A DNA stretch of 7,922 bases from Sulfuricellaceae bacterium (GCA_019911985.1 JAIOJO010000170.1:1-7922); one strand, 5' to 3'. Numbered from the stretch's first letter, positions 1 to 7,217 are shown. The notes: generated by a model from the sequence alone, not told the origin. Program-made: numbers and translations.

Positions 1-182
1 TCGCCATGCTTGGTGATGGTCACCTGCGGCTCCAGGGAGGCATCCGGCTCTAGGCCGGGCGGTGTGGGGGGCGGCTCAGGCAGCGGCTGCAAAGCGGGCG
101 GCGTCGGCGTCGGCTTCTGCTCGTCGGCCCATGCCGACAGCGTCAGCAGCGACAGAAACAATAGGGTAGTCAGGCGCCGCAT
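1..182 (-). CDS. DUF2782 domain-containing exported protein, N-terminal part (cut by window edge)
   Basis: Only the first 60 codons are present; the gene continues past the left edge. The start is an ATG at 182, with a strong AAGGAG ribosome site at 194-189, six bases upstream. Residues 1-19 look like a Sec signal peptide: MRR, then a hydrophobic stretch, ending AWA before DEQ. Residues 23-46 are a proline-rich linker (repeated PTP and PPP). The visible sequence ends EPQVTITKHG, which matches the opening strand of the small DUF2782 domain as I remember it. These proteins are short, exported and of unknown function, and in gammaproteobacteria they commonly lie next to polA, as here. The gene lies 59 bp downstream of the LOG-family gene on the same strand, so the two are probably co-transcribed. 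The family call rests on the N-terminus and gene context; the conserved core lies outside the window. Confidence 0.72.
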   Translation of the reverse strand, partial: MRRLTTLLFLSLLTLSAWADEQKPTPTPPALQPLPEPPPTPPGLEPDASLEPQVTITKHG

Positions 183-241
183 GGAATACTCCTTGGCATG
201 ATGATGTTGGCGATTGTTCGGATTTTAGCAGAGATTGGGGC

Positions 242-964
242 TTACAAGCTGAGCTGGATTTCCTGCTCCGTATCCGTCGGTTCGAATCCCCGCGTTTCGT
301 AGTAAGAAAAAATCGCGTCGACGACGGCCTTCGGTTCGTCGATGATTTGAATCAAATCCATGTCTTCTGGGTTTATCATGCCCTCGCTCACCAGGGTATG
401 CCTGAACCAATCGATCAGCCCGCGCCAGTAGGGTTCGTGCACCAGGATAATGGGAATCTTGCGCGACTTGCCCGTCTGCACCAGGGTAAGCGCCTCCATC
501 AGCTCGTCCAGGGTGCCGAAGCCGCCGGGCATAACCACATAGGCCGTGGCGAACTTGACGAACATCACCTTGCGGGCGAAAAAATGGCGGAAGGTTTGGC
601 TGATGTCCTGGAACGGGTTATTGTGCTGCTCGTGGGGCAATTGGATATTCAAGCCGACGCTGGGGGATTTTCCGAAATAGGCGCCCTTGTTGGCCGCCTC
701 CATGATACCCGGCCCGCCACCGGAAATGACGCTGAAACCCGCATCCGACAATTGGCGCGAAATCTGTTCGGTCAACATATAATAGGCGTGGTCGGGCGGT
801 GTGCGGGCGCTGCCGAAAATGCTCACGGCCGGCCGGATGGCGGAAAGACGCTCGGTGGCCTCGACGAATTCCGACATAATACCGAACACCCGCCACGACT
901 CCTTTGCCGAGTAGGTTTGCGCGATCAGTTCGCGGTCGGTGATTTTTGCTAGCTTATCGTCCAT
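242..964 (-). CDS. LOG family (TIGR00730-type) Rossmann-fold nucleotide 5'-monophosphate phosphoribohydrolase
   Basis: A complete protein of 240 residues. It has the two hallmarks of the LOG family, formerly annotated as lysine decarboxylase: SGGGPGIMEAANKGA at about residues 81-95 (nucleotide/phosphate binding) and PGGFGTLDE at 146-154, whose final Glu is catalytic in characterised members. An RK pair at 131-132 matches the conserved Arg of the active site. Characterised members cleave the N-glycosidic bond of nucleoside 5'-monophosphates, releasing base and ribose 5-phosphate. Plants use this for cytokinin activation, and bacterial members are linked to purine nucleotide turnover. The exact substrate cannot be read from the sequence, and the protein should be cytosolic. 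I chose the ATG at 964 (MDDKLAKITD). A GTG at 1021 would add 19 residues but would overlap the polA start, and the extension looks non-conserved. No good ribosome site precedes 964. The gene is divergent from polA with a 22-bp gap and is followed by the DUF2782 gene. Confidence 0.9.
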   Translation of the reverse strand: MDDKLAKITDRELIAQTYSAKESWRVFGIMSEFVEATERLSAIRPAVSIFGSARTPPDHAYYMLTEQISRQLSDAGFSVISGGGPGIMEAANKGAYFGKSPSVGLNIQLPHEQHNNPFQDISQTFRHFFARKVMFVKFATAYVVMPGGFGTLDELMEALTLVQTGKSRKIPIILVHEPYWRGLIDWFRHTLVSEGMINPEDMDLIQIIDEPKAVVDAIFSYYETRGFEPTDTEQEIQLSL

Positions 965-986
965 GGTTGAAAGCCCGGTTATTTTG

Positions 987-3707
987 ATGAATGAAATTCG
1001 CAACGCTTCCGTAGGGAGCACCCCGAAAACGCTGCTGCTGGTAGACGGCTCGTCCTATCTTTACCGCGCTTTCCACGCCATGCCCGATTTGCGCAACCGC
1101 CACAACGAGGCCACCGGCGCGATTTACGGCGTACTCAACATGCTACGCCGCTTGCATAAGGATGTCAGCGCCGATTATAGCGCGTGCGTGTTTGACGCAA
1201 AAGGCAAAACCTTCCGCGACGACTGGTACCCCGACTACAAGGCCAACCGCCCGCCCATGCCTTCCGACCTGGTGTCGCAGATCGAGCCGCTGCATGCCGC
1301 CATCCGCGCGATGGGCTGGCCCTTGGTGATGGTGGACGGCGTCGAGGCCGACGACGTGATCGGCACGCTGGCGGAGCGGGCATGGCGCGAAGGGATACGC
1401 AGCGTGATCTCCACCGGAGACAAGGATATGGCGCAACTGGTGAACGCCCATGTTTCCCTGGTCAACACCATGACCAACGAGACCCTGGACATTCCCGGCG
1501 TTAACGCCAAATTCGGCGTTCCGCCGGAGCGTATTGTCGATTACCTCACGCTGATCGGCGACGCGGTGGACAACGTGCCGGGGGTGGAAAAAGTCGGGCC
1601 GAAAACGGCGGTCAAGTGGCTGGCCGAGTACCAGACCCTGGACAATCTCGTCGCCCATGCCGGCGAAATCAAGGGCGTGGTTGGCGACAACCTGCGTAAA
1701 GCCTTGGACTGGCTGCCTCAGGGACGCCGCCTGATCACCATCAAATGCGATCTCGATCTCGGCCTGGATTGGCATCAATTGGTCACCCGGGAAATGGACA
1801 AGCCCAAGCTGGCCGAGCTTTTCGAGCGCTACGAGTTCCGCACCTGGCTGCGGGAGCTGGGCGACCCCGCCGTCGCCCAAGAAACCGCGGTCGAGCAGCC
1901 GCAGCGGCAATACGAGACCCTGCTCGACGAAGCCGCGCTGGAACGCTGGCTAGCCAAGCTGGAACACGCGGAACTGAGTTCTTTCGACACCGAAACCGAC
2001 GGCCTCGACCCGTTGCAATCGCATCTGGTGGGGATGTCTTTCGCCGTCGCGCCGCACCAAGCGGCCTACCTGCCTATCCATCACCGCTACCCCGGCGCCC
2101 CGGCGCAATTGGCCGAAGCCGCCATATTGGCGCGCCTCAAACCCTGGCTGGAAAACCCGGCTAGGCTCAAAGTCGGGCAAAACCTCAAGTTCGACAAGCA
2201 CATCCTCGCCAACCACGGTATCCGTCTCGCCGGCATCGCCCACGACACCCTGCTGCAGTCCTATGTGCTGGAAAGCCACAAGCCCCACGACATGGATACG
2301 CTCGCGCTGCGCCACCTCAACGTCAAAACCATCACCTACGCGGAAGTGGCGGGCAAGGGGGCCAAGCATATCGGCTTCGACCAAGTCGCGCTGGAGCAAG
2401 CCGCCCCCTACGCGGCCGAGGATGCCGACGTCACCTTGCAACTGCACCGGTCGCTGTATCCGCAAGTCGCCCAGGACGACCGGCTCGAATACGTCTACCG
2501 CCATATCGAAATGCCGGTGCTGGACGTGCTTTTCACCATGGAGCGCAACGGCGTGCTGCTCGACACCCAGTTATTGGGCGTGCAAAGCCGCGAACTGGGC
2601 CAGAAAATAGTGGAGCTGGAGCAGCAAGCCTACGCCGCCGCCGGTCAGCCCTTCAACCTGAACTCGCCGAAGCAAATCCAGGAAATCCTGTTCGACCAGT
2701 TGAAGTTGCCGGTGGTGAAGAAAACGCCCAGCGGCGCGCCCTCCACCGACGAGGAGGTGTTACAGCAACTCGCGCTGGACTACCCCTTGCCGAAACTCCT
2801 GCTGGACTATCGAGGCATGGCCAAGCTCAAGTCCACCTACACCGACAAGCTGCCGCGCATGGTCGATCCCGCCACCGGACGCGTGCATACCAGCTACAGC
2901 CAGGCGGTGGCGGTTACCGGCAGGCTGTCGAGTTCCGAGCCCAATTTGCAGAACATCCCGGTGCGCACCGCGGAAGGACGGCGCATCCGCGAAGCCTTCA
3001 TCGCCCCGCCGGGCTCCAGCCTGGTCTCGGCCGACTATTCGCAAATCGAACTGCGCATCATGGCGCATCTATCCGGCGATGCCGGCCTGCTGAACGCCTT
3101 TGCCGCCGGACTGGACGTGCACCGCGCCACCGCCAGCGAAATCTTCGGCGTAACCCCGAACGAAGTTTCCTCCGAGCAGCGCCGCTACGCCAAGGTCATC
3201 AACTTCGGCCTGATTTACGGCATGTCGGTCTATGGCTTGGCCTCCCAACTCGGGGTCGAGCGCCAAGCGGCACAAACCTATATGGACCGCTACTTCGCCC
3301 GCTACCCCGGCGTCGCCGACTACATGCAGCGCACCCGGGCCTTGGCGAAAGCCCAAGGCTACGTCGAAACCGTCTTCGGCCGCCGCCTGTGGCTACCGGA
3401 AATCGCCAGCAGCAACGGCATGCGCCGCCAGGGAGCCGAACGCGCCGCCATCAACGCGCCGATGCAAGGCACCGCGGCGGACTTGATCAAACTGGCGATG
3501 ATCGCCGTACAAGGCTGGCTGGAGCGGGAAAAACTGCACAGTCTGCTGATCCTGCAAGTCCACGACGAATTGGTGCTGGAAGTGCCCCAAGCCGAACTGG
3601 AACGGGTGCTTCAGGAGCTTCCGGACCTGATGTGCAAAGTCGCGCAACTGCAAGTGCCGCTGGTGGTGGACGTAGGGGTAGGGCCGAATTGGGAGCGGGC
3701 GCATTGA
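987..3707 (+). CDS. polA: DNA polymerase I
   Basis: A complete 906-residue family A polymerase (E. coli 928), which fills gaps and removes RNA primers in replication and repair. The 5'-nuclease domain occupies about residues 15-300, with VDGSSYLYRAF from residue 19, then VEADDVIG, STGDKDMAQLV and the helix-hairpin-helix region GDAVDNVPGVEKVGPKTA. The proofreading domain is intact: D334 and E336 in FDTETDGLD, D403 in LKFDKHIL, and Y475/D479 in YAAEDADVTL, matching E. coli D355, E357, D424 and Y497/D501. Polymerase motif A is DYSQIELR (D683). Motif B has R732, K736, F740 and Y744. Motif C is HDELV (H859-D860). These polymerase residues all sit exactly 22 positions below the E. coli numbering. 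Phe at the position of E. coli F762 is typical of this enzyme. The start is uncertain: ATG 987 gives an N-terminus like that of homologues, and ATG 963 would add eight residues. Neither has a convincing ribosome site. Confidence 0.97.
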   Translation: MNEIRNASVGSTPKTLLLVDGSSYLYRAFHAMPDLRNRHNEATGAIYGVLNMLRRLHKDVSADYSACVFDAKGKTFRDDWYPDYKANRPPMPSDLVSQIEPLHAAIRAMGWPLVMVDGVEADDVIGTLAERAWREGIRSVISTGDKDMAQLVNAHVSLVNTMTNETLDIPGVNAKFGVPPERIVDYLTLIGDAVDNVPGVEKVGPKTAVKWLAEYQTLDNLVAHAGEIKGVVGDNLRKALDWLPQGRRLITIKCDLDLGLDWHQLVTREMDKPKLAELFERYEFRTWLRELGDPAVAQETAVEQPQRQYETLLDEAALERWLAKLEHAELSSFDTETDGLDPLQSHLVGMSFAVAPHQAAYLPIHHRYPGAPAQLAEAAILARLKPWLENPARLKVGQNLKFDKHILANHGIRLAGIAHDTLLQSYVLESHKPHDMDTLALRHLNVKTITYAEVAGKGAKHIGFDQVALEQAAPYAAEDADVTLQLHRSLYPQVAQDDRLEYVYRHIEMPVLDVLFTMERNGVLLDTQLLGVQSRELGQKIVELEQQAYAAAGQPFNLNSPKQIQEILFDQLKLPVVKKTPSGAPSTDEEVLQQLALDYPLPKLLLDYRGMAKLKSTYTDKLPRMVDPATGRVHTSYSQAVAVTGRLSSSEPNLQNIPVRTAEGRRIREAFIAPPGSSLVSADYSQIELRIMAHLSGDAGLLNAFAAGLDVHRATASEIFGVTPNEVSSEQRRYAKVINFGLIYGMSVYGLASQLGVERQAAQTYMDRYFARYPGVADYMQRTRALAKAQGYVETVFGRRLWLPEIASSNGMRRQGAERAAINAPMQGTAADLIKLAMIAVQGWLEREKLHSLLILQVHDELVLEVPQAELERVLQELPDLMCKVAQLQVPLVVDVGVGPNWERAH

Positions 3708-3756
3708 GGAGCGGCGCGTTTGTTGCGGCTTTGAAAAGGACTAACAGGCCAGCGCC

Positions 3757-4932
3757 GTGAACCTAGACCCCCGCACCCTGTTATTTTCGCTCATCCTAAC
3801 CAACGCCTTGATGGTGCTGGGCCTGTTCGTCGCCGCTTCCGGGGGGAAGCGCGACGGCATGGGCAAATGGGCGGTGGCGATACTGCTGGAAACCCTGACC
3901 TGGACGCTGATCGCCGCTCGCGGCACCCTCCCCGACGCCTTCTCGGTTATCGTCGCCAATGGCCTCAAGGCTGGAGTCCACGCCTTTGTTTTGGCCGCGA
4001 TCTGCGAATTCCAGCGGCGCTCGCCGCCGCGCTGGCAGTACTTCGCGCCGGTCGCGCTGACGCTGCTGATGGCGGCGATCCTGGTGGATGACATACGCAG
4101 CCGCTTCATCTGGATCGGCCTGATTTACGCCTTCCAGATGGCGCTGATCGCCCGCGCGCTGCTGTCCGATCCGGAAACCCGTGCCGGGCGGGCATGGAGG
4201 CTGCTGTTCGGCGGGGTCGCCATGCTCTTGGTGGTGCTGGGCTTACGCGCCTTCGCCGCCATGTTCGGCCATGGCGAGCTTGCCCAACCCCAGGGCACCG
4301 CCACTCCTCAGCCGGTGCAAATACTCGCCTTCATCGTCATGATGGCGACCGCGCTGCTCGGCTCCATCGGTTTCTTGCTGATGAACAAAGAGCGCACGGA
4401 TCGGGAAATTCTGCACCTGGCGATGACCGACAGCCTCACCCAGGTTCCCAACCGGCGCGCACTGATGGACCATGCGGAGCGTGCGCTAGCCCAGCGCGGT
4501 GGCCGCCCCGTAGCGCTGCTGATGATAGACATGGATTACTTCAAGCGCATCAACGACACCCACGGACACCCCGCGGGAGACGAGGTGTTGCGCAAAGTCG
4601 CCGACCGGCTGCTTGGACGGCTGCGCCGCCATGACGTTTTGGGGCGATACGGCGGCGAAGAGTTCTGTGTGATCGCCCCGGATACCGACACCGAGGGCGC
4701 GCTGACGCTAGCCGAGTCCTTGCGCAAAACGATCGCCTCCGCGCCCTTGGTCATCGAACAAGGGGAAATCTCCATCTCGATCAGCATCGGCATCTCGTGT
4801 TGCCCTTCCAATGCCGCACGGGAACTGAAAGAAGTTCTGGCGGACGCCGATACCGCGCTGTACGCCGCCAAGCAGGCAGGCCGCAACCGGGTGGTTTGCT
4901 TTGGCCCCCAGATGGCAGAGGAAGCCGCCTAG
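3757..4932 (+). CDS. Membrane-bound diguanylate cyclase (GGDEF protein)
   Basis: A protein of 391 residues with an N-terminal membrane sensor region and a C-terminal GGDEF domain, predicted to make cyclic di-GMP from two GTP. Hydrophobic segments at about residues 7-27, 37-54, 62-84, 95-111, 117-134, 148-170 and 187-209 suggest seven membrane helices. I do not recognise the sensor family or its signal. The catalytic domain begins near MTDSLTQVPNRRAL (223-236), continues with the metal-site stretch IDMDYFKRIND (257-267, first Asp D258), and has GGEEF at 299-303. Asp and Glu are both accepted at the third position, so it should be active. RRHD at 290-293, five residues before GGEEF, is a good product-inhibition (I) site. 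The start is GTG at 3757; an in-frame TAA at 3742 rules out anything further upstream. AAAAGGA at 3734-3740 is about 16 bases away, too far for a good ribosome site, so translation may be weak. The gene lies 49 bp after polA on the same strand, so read-through is possible. Confidence 0.93.
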   Translation: MNLDPRTLLFSLILTNALMVLGLFVAASGGKRDGMGKWAVAILLETLTWTLIAARGTLPDAFSVIVANGLKAGVHAFVLAAICEFQRRSPPRWQYFAPVALTLLMAAILVDDIRSRFIWIGLIYAFQMALIARALLSDPETRAGRAWRLLFGGVAMLLVVLGLRAFAAMFGHGELAQPQGTATPQPVQILAFIVMMATALLGSIGFLLMNKERTDREILHLAMTDSLTQVPNRRALMDHAERALAQRGGRPVALLMIDMDYFKRINDTHGHPAGDEVLRKVADRLLGRLRRHDVLGRYGGEEFCVIAPDTDTEGALTLAESLRKTIASAPLVIEQGEISISISIGISCCPSNAARELKEVLADADTALYAAKQAGRNRVVCFGPQMAEEAA

Positions 4933-4978
4933 GGCGCGTCTCCGCCCGCTTGGACCGGCAGCAGATCGTGCGCTAGCC

Positions 4979-5017
4979 GAATCCGGTACCGTAACGAATA
5001 GCCGGTCCGGTCGATTC
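4979..5017. terminator. Imperfect inverted repeat between convergent genes, possible bidirectional terminator
   Basis: The 147-bp gap between the stop of the diguanylate cyclase (4932) and the stop of the pirin gene (5080) holds an imperfect dyad. GAATC plus CGGTACCG (4979-4991) faces CGGTCCGG plus GATTC (5003-5017) across an 11-base loop, with a two-base bulge and two mismatches. Two convergent genes need termination here, and the stem would work on both strands. There is no T-tract on either side, so a classic intrinsic terminator is not supported. I see nothing else in this gap. Confidence 0.27.
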
Positions 5018-5079
5018 AAGCCATTGCCGGGGCGTCCTAGGGGCCGCTCCACATCCATTCGCTTCGGCATCGGCGCCGG

Positions 5080-5931
5080 CTAAAAACGGCCGTCGCGGTA
5101 ATCGGCGATGGCTTGCTCGATCTCTTCGCGCGTATTCATCACGAAGGGCCCCCATTGGGCGATCGGTTCCCCCAGCGGGCGGCCGGCGATCAACAGCGTG
5201 CGCGCACCACCGGAACCGCTTTCCAGGGCCACACCATCGCCCCCGCCGCTCAGCACCGCCATTTGCCGTTCCGCGACTTTCTCTTGTCCCTCTCCCACGG
5301 CCAACTCCCCTTGGTAGACGTAGAGAAAAGCATTGTGTCCCGCAGGAATCGCTTCGCGATGGCGGCAAGCGGCAGGCAGGTCTATGTCCAGGTACAGCAC
5401 CTCGGTCGCATTCGCCGGCACGGCGCCGGGACGGCCCCGCCAGTATCCGGCGATCACCTTGACGGTGGCGCCGTCCGCGTCGCGGTGGACGGGAATCTCG
5501 TCCGCGCCGTAATCCCGGTAATCCGGCTCCGCCATCTTCCGGGCGGCGGGCAAGTTGACCCAGAGTTGGAAACCCTGCATCACGCCATCCTGCTGTTCCG
5601 GCAACTCGGAATGGACGATGCCGCGCCCGGCCGTCATCCACTGCATGCCGCCTGAACTCAGCAGTCCTTCGTGGCCGGCGTTGTCGCGGTGGCGCATCCG
5701 TCCCGCCAGCATGTAGGTCACGGTTTCGAAACCGCGATGGGGGTGGTCGGGAAACCCGGCAATGTAATCGTCCGGGTTGTCGGAACCGAATTCGTCGAGC
5801 ATCAGGAAAGGATCCAGCCGGCGCTGCAAACTCCCCGACAGCACCCGCAGCAAGCGCACGCCGGCGCCGTCGGAAACGGAGGCCCCGCGCACCCATTGTT
5901 CCACTCCGCGGCTGGTAAATTTATCGCTCAT
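5080..5931 (-). CDS. Pirin family bicupin protein
   Basis: A complete 283-residue protein, the usual full length for pirins, which are iron-binding two-cupin proteins. The N-terminal cupin carries the signature DHPHRGFETVTYML, then AGRGIVHSE. The expected metal ligands are H63, H65, H107 and E109, matching the three His and one Glu of characterised pirins. The C-terminal half (about 165-283) is the second cupin, which normally lacks metal. Bacterial pirins have been linked to quercetin 2,3-dioxygenase activity, redox sensing and control of central metabolism, but the substrate here is unknown. I chose the ATG at 5931 (MSDKFTSRG) because a clean AGGAG lies seven bases upstream; a longer reading frame from 6024 would add 31 low-complexity residues reaching almost to the LysR start. 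The gene is divergent from a LysR regulator, which probably controls it. Confidence 0.93.
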   Translation of the reverse strand: MSDKFTSRGVEQWVRGASVSDGAGVRLLRVLSGSLQRRLDPFLMLDEFGSDNPDDYIAGFPDHPHRGFETVTYMLAGRMRHRDNAGHEGLLSSGGMQWMTAGRGIVHSELPEQQDGVMQGFQLWVNLPAARKMAEPDYRDYGADEIPVHRDADGATVKVIAGYWRGRPGAVPANATEVLYLDIDLPAACRHREAIPAGHNAFLYVYQGELAVGEGQEKVAERQMAVLSGGGDGVALESGSGGARTLLIAGRPLGEPIAQWGPFVMNTREEIEQAIADYRDGRF

Positions 5932-6047
5932 GATTTTTCTCCTGTTCCTAGTCGATTGAAACGCTATAGCCATTCTGATACTCGACATTTCGAAAATAAA
6001 GCGCAAAATATCGTGCCGATCCATCTAATTTTTCGATGATTTAAGCC
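5932..6047. promoter_or_regulatory. Divergent pirin/LysR control region with candidate LysR operators
   Basis: This 116-bp AT-richer gap separates two divergent starts and must hold both promoters. It contains the perfect palindrome TTTCGAAA (5988-5995) within ATTTCGAAAAT, and the dyad ATCG-TGC-CGAT (6010-6020). T5988 and A6000 also fit the loose T-N11-A pattern of LysR-type operators. TCGA recurs four times across the gap. On the minus strand TATAGC (5969-5964) could be a -10 element for pirin, without a convincing -35, as expected for an activator-dependent promoter. On the plus strand TTGAAA (5956-5961) resembles a -35 but its -10 partner is poor. Which palindrome is the real operator is not decided by the sequence. 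Confidence 0.45.
5939..5943 (-). promoter_or_regulatory. Ribosome binding site fixing the pirin start
   Basis: On the minus strand AGGAG (read 5943 to 5939) lies seven bases before the ATG at 5931. It favours this start over the in-frame ATGs further upstream (near 5978, 5988 and 6024), which have no such site. Confidence 0.7.
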
Positions 6048-6947
6048 ATGAATTTCCCCCGCACCTCGCTCGACCAATGGCGGGTATTGCACGCCGTCGT
6101 GGAACACGGCGGCTATGCCCAGGCCGCCGCGGCGCTGCACCGCAGCCAATCCTCCGTCAGCTATGCGGTCGGCCGCCTCCAGGAGCAGCTCGGCATCGCG
6201 CTGCTGAAGCCGGCGGGCCGCCGCATGCGCATCACCGGAGCCGGCCAGGCGCTGATGCGCGACGCGGTTCCCCTGATCGACAGCCTGCTCAAGCTGGAAT
6301 CCCGCGCCCAGTCGCTGCAACAAGGCTGGGAGGCGGAAGTGCGCTTGGCCGCCGACAGCGTCTACCCGGTGGACGCCCTGCTCTGCGGGCTGGCCGATTT
6401 TTCGGCGCAATGCCCCGGAACGCGAGTGCAACTGCACGAGGTCGTGATGTCCGGCGCCGACGATGCGCTGATCTCCGGCCAGGTGGATATCGCGATTACC
6501 CACCGCGTGCCCCAGGGCTTCCTCGGCGATTGGCTGCTGGAGGTCGAGTTCGTCGCCGTGGCGGCGCCGTCGCATCCTTTGCATGGACTCGGCCGCCCGG
6601 CGACGCCGGACGACTTGGCCCAGCATTTGCTGGTGGTGATGCGGGATTCCGGCAACCGCCAACCGCGCGACGAAGGGTGGCTCGGCGCCTCCCAGCGCTG
6701 GACGGTCAGCAGCCCGGACACCTCGATCTCCGTCGTTGCGGCAGGTCTCGGCTTCGCCTGGCTACCCCGCCACCGGATCGCCGACAAGCTGGCCGCAGGC
6801 AGCCTCAAACCGCTGTATCTGGCGGCAGGGCAAGTTCAGCGGGCGGCGCTCCACCTGGTTTTCGCCAACCCGGAAGGCGCCGGACCGGCGGCCCGAACGA
6901 TGGCGGAGAACCTCCGAGCGAGCGCCCGAAACTGGACTCAGCGCTAA
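6048..6947 (+). CDS. LysR family transcriptional regulator (YhaJ-like)
   Basis: A complete 299-residue LysR-type regulator of normal family length. The winged helix-turn-helix lies at about residues 8-66 (HAVVEHGGYAQAAAALHRSQ, then SSVSYAVGRLQEQLG and a wing ending RITGAGQAL). A linker helix follows to about 90, then a periplasmic-binding-like effector domain from about 95 to 295. The stretch QSLQQGWEAEVRLAADSVYP resembles the YhaJ-like subgroup. In E. coli, YhaJ is encoded next to the pirin-like YhaK, which parallels the arrangement here. It probably activates the divergent pirin gene and represses itself; the effector is unknown. The ATG at 6048 has no clear ribosome site but gives the expected N-terminus. 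The stop TAA (6945-6947) is part of the CTAA target duplication of the mobile element that begins at the next base, so the protein end appears unaltered. Confidence 0.93.
   Translation: MNFPRTSLDQWRVLHAVVEHGGYAQAAAALHRSQSSVSYAVGRLQEQLGIALLKPAGRRMRITGAGQALMRDAVPLIDSLLKLESRAQSLQQGWEAEVRLAADSVYPVDALLCGLADFSAQCPGTRVQLHEVVMSGADDALISGQVDIAITHRVPQGFLGDWLLEVEFVAVAAPSHPLHGLGRPATPDDLAQHLLVVMRDSGNRQPRDEGWLGASQRWTVSSPDTSISVVAAGLGFAWLPRHRIADKLAAGSLKPLYLAAGQVQRAALHLVFANPEGAGPAARTMAENLRASARNWTQR
6944..6947. repeat. Left target-site duplication CTAA of element copy 1
   Basis: CTAA directly before the left inverted repeat matches CTAA directly after the right one (7218-7221). Its TAA is the LysR stop codon. 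A 4-bp duplication of form YTAR is what I recall for the IS5 subgroup of the IS5 family. Confidence 0.8.
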
Positions 6948-6973
6948 GGAGCCTCTGATTAAGTCGCACGGGG
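6948..6973 (+). repeat. Left terminal inverted repeat, copy 1
   Basis: Twenty-six bases, from GGAGCCTCTG to GCACGGGG, are the exact reverse complement of the right end. The match resumes for five more bases (TCGCG) after a one-base offset. The repeat carries stop codons in two of its three forward frames. Confidence 0.9.
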
Positions 6974-6978
6974 TCGCG

Positions 6979-7076
6979 ACGGGGTTTTGCGGGATGCTGG
7001 GCACGAAGCGAGGCGCGCGGTGTGGTCGTTCCACACAAGCGTCGAGCGACACCGCCCGGCGCCCGCAAAACCCCGT
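6979..7076. repeat. Internal hairpin A of element copy 1
   Basis: A perfect 15-bp stem ACGGGGTTTTGCGGG (6979-6993) pairs with 7062-7076. It is extended by a 7-bp stem (6996-7002 with 7054-7060) containing one T-G pair at 6998/7058, and capped by a tip hairpin GTGTGG-TCGTT-CCACAC (7020-7036). The whole arm is about 98 bases. Confidence 0.85.
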
Positions 7077-7085
7077 CCCGTAAGG

Positions 7086-7186
7086 GTTGCGTCAAAAGCC
7101 GGCGTCTGCGGCGTTGCGCTCCTGGGCATCGTAGGCTCGCTACGACCGGCGTCGCGCGCCTTGCAGCCACCGGCTTTTGACGCAAC
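7086..7186. repeat. Internal hairpin B of element copy 1
   Basis: A perfect 17-bp stem GTTGCGTCAAAAGCCGG (7086-7102) pairs with 7170-7186. Inside it, shorter paired blocks (CTGC/GCAG, GGCG/CGCC) lead to a tip hairpin TCGTAG-GCTCG-CTACGA (7129-7145). The arm is about 101 bases, close in size to hairpin A, and is separated from it by nine bases. Confidence 0.85.
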
Positions 7187-7191
7187 GCGAT

Positions 7192-7217
7192 CCCCGTGCG
7201 ACTTAATCAGAGGCTCC
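7192..7217 (-). repeat. Right terminal inverted repeat, copy 1
   Basis: Exact reverse complement of the left 26-bp terminal repeat. It is followed immediately by the second CTAA. Confidence 0.9.

Larger units (their letters stand above)
6948..7217. mobile_element. MITE-like palindromic element, copy 1 (complete, 270 bp)
   Basis: A non-coding element bounded by perfect 26-bp terminal inverted repeats (6948-6973 and 7192-7217), each beginning GGAGCCTCTGATTAAGT, and flanked by CTAA duplications. Inside are two side-by-side long hairpins (6979-7076 and 7086-7186). No convincing reading frame exists within it: the open frames crossing it are arginine- and proline-rich products of the GC-rich palindromes. 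The small size, inverted ends, target duplication and a near-identical second copy 805 bp downstream mark it as a miniature inverted-repeat transposable element that needs a transposase supplied from elsewhere. YTAR targeting suggests an IS5-type enzyme; the parent element is not in the window. It inserted between the LysR stop codon and a hairpin that may have been its terminator. The 385-bp stretch 6948-7332 holds this element and a 115-bp spacer, and no gene. Confidence 0.88.

Noticed and set aside
347..952. Long plus-strand open frame (201 codons) opposite the LOG gene
   Set aside because: It is antisense to a gene with clear family motifs, and its His- and Gly-rich product resembles nothing; typical of high-GC shadow frames.
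1143..2504. Long minus-strand open frames inside polA (255 and 184 codons)
   Set aside because: They lie wholly opposite well-conserved polA domains, with no ribosome sites or recognisable domains.
3708..3756. Search for a terminator or promoter between polA and the diguanylate cyclase
   Set aside because: No stable stem, T-tract or convincing -35/-10 pair is visible in the 49 bp.
4973..5896. A 307-codon minus-strand frame overlapping the pirin gene
   Set aside because: Same strand but another frame; the product is dominated by Arg, Gly and Pro, and the pirin frame carries the real motifs.
5964..6662. A 232-codon minus-strand frame opposite the LysR gene
   Set aside because: Antisense shadow rich in His, Gln and Arg; the LysR frame is complete and conserved.
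6945..6960. TAAGGAG formed by the LysR stop plus the element end, a perfect Shine-Dalgarno match
   Set aside because: No usual start codon follows at the right distance and no gene begins there; it probably arises by chance from CTAA joined to GGAG.
7077..7086. CCC-GTAA-GGG mini-palindrome between the two hairpins
   Set aside because: Three base pairs with a four-base loop is too short to interpret on its own.
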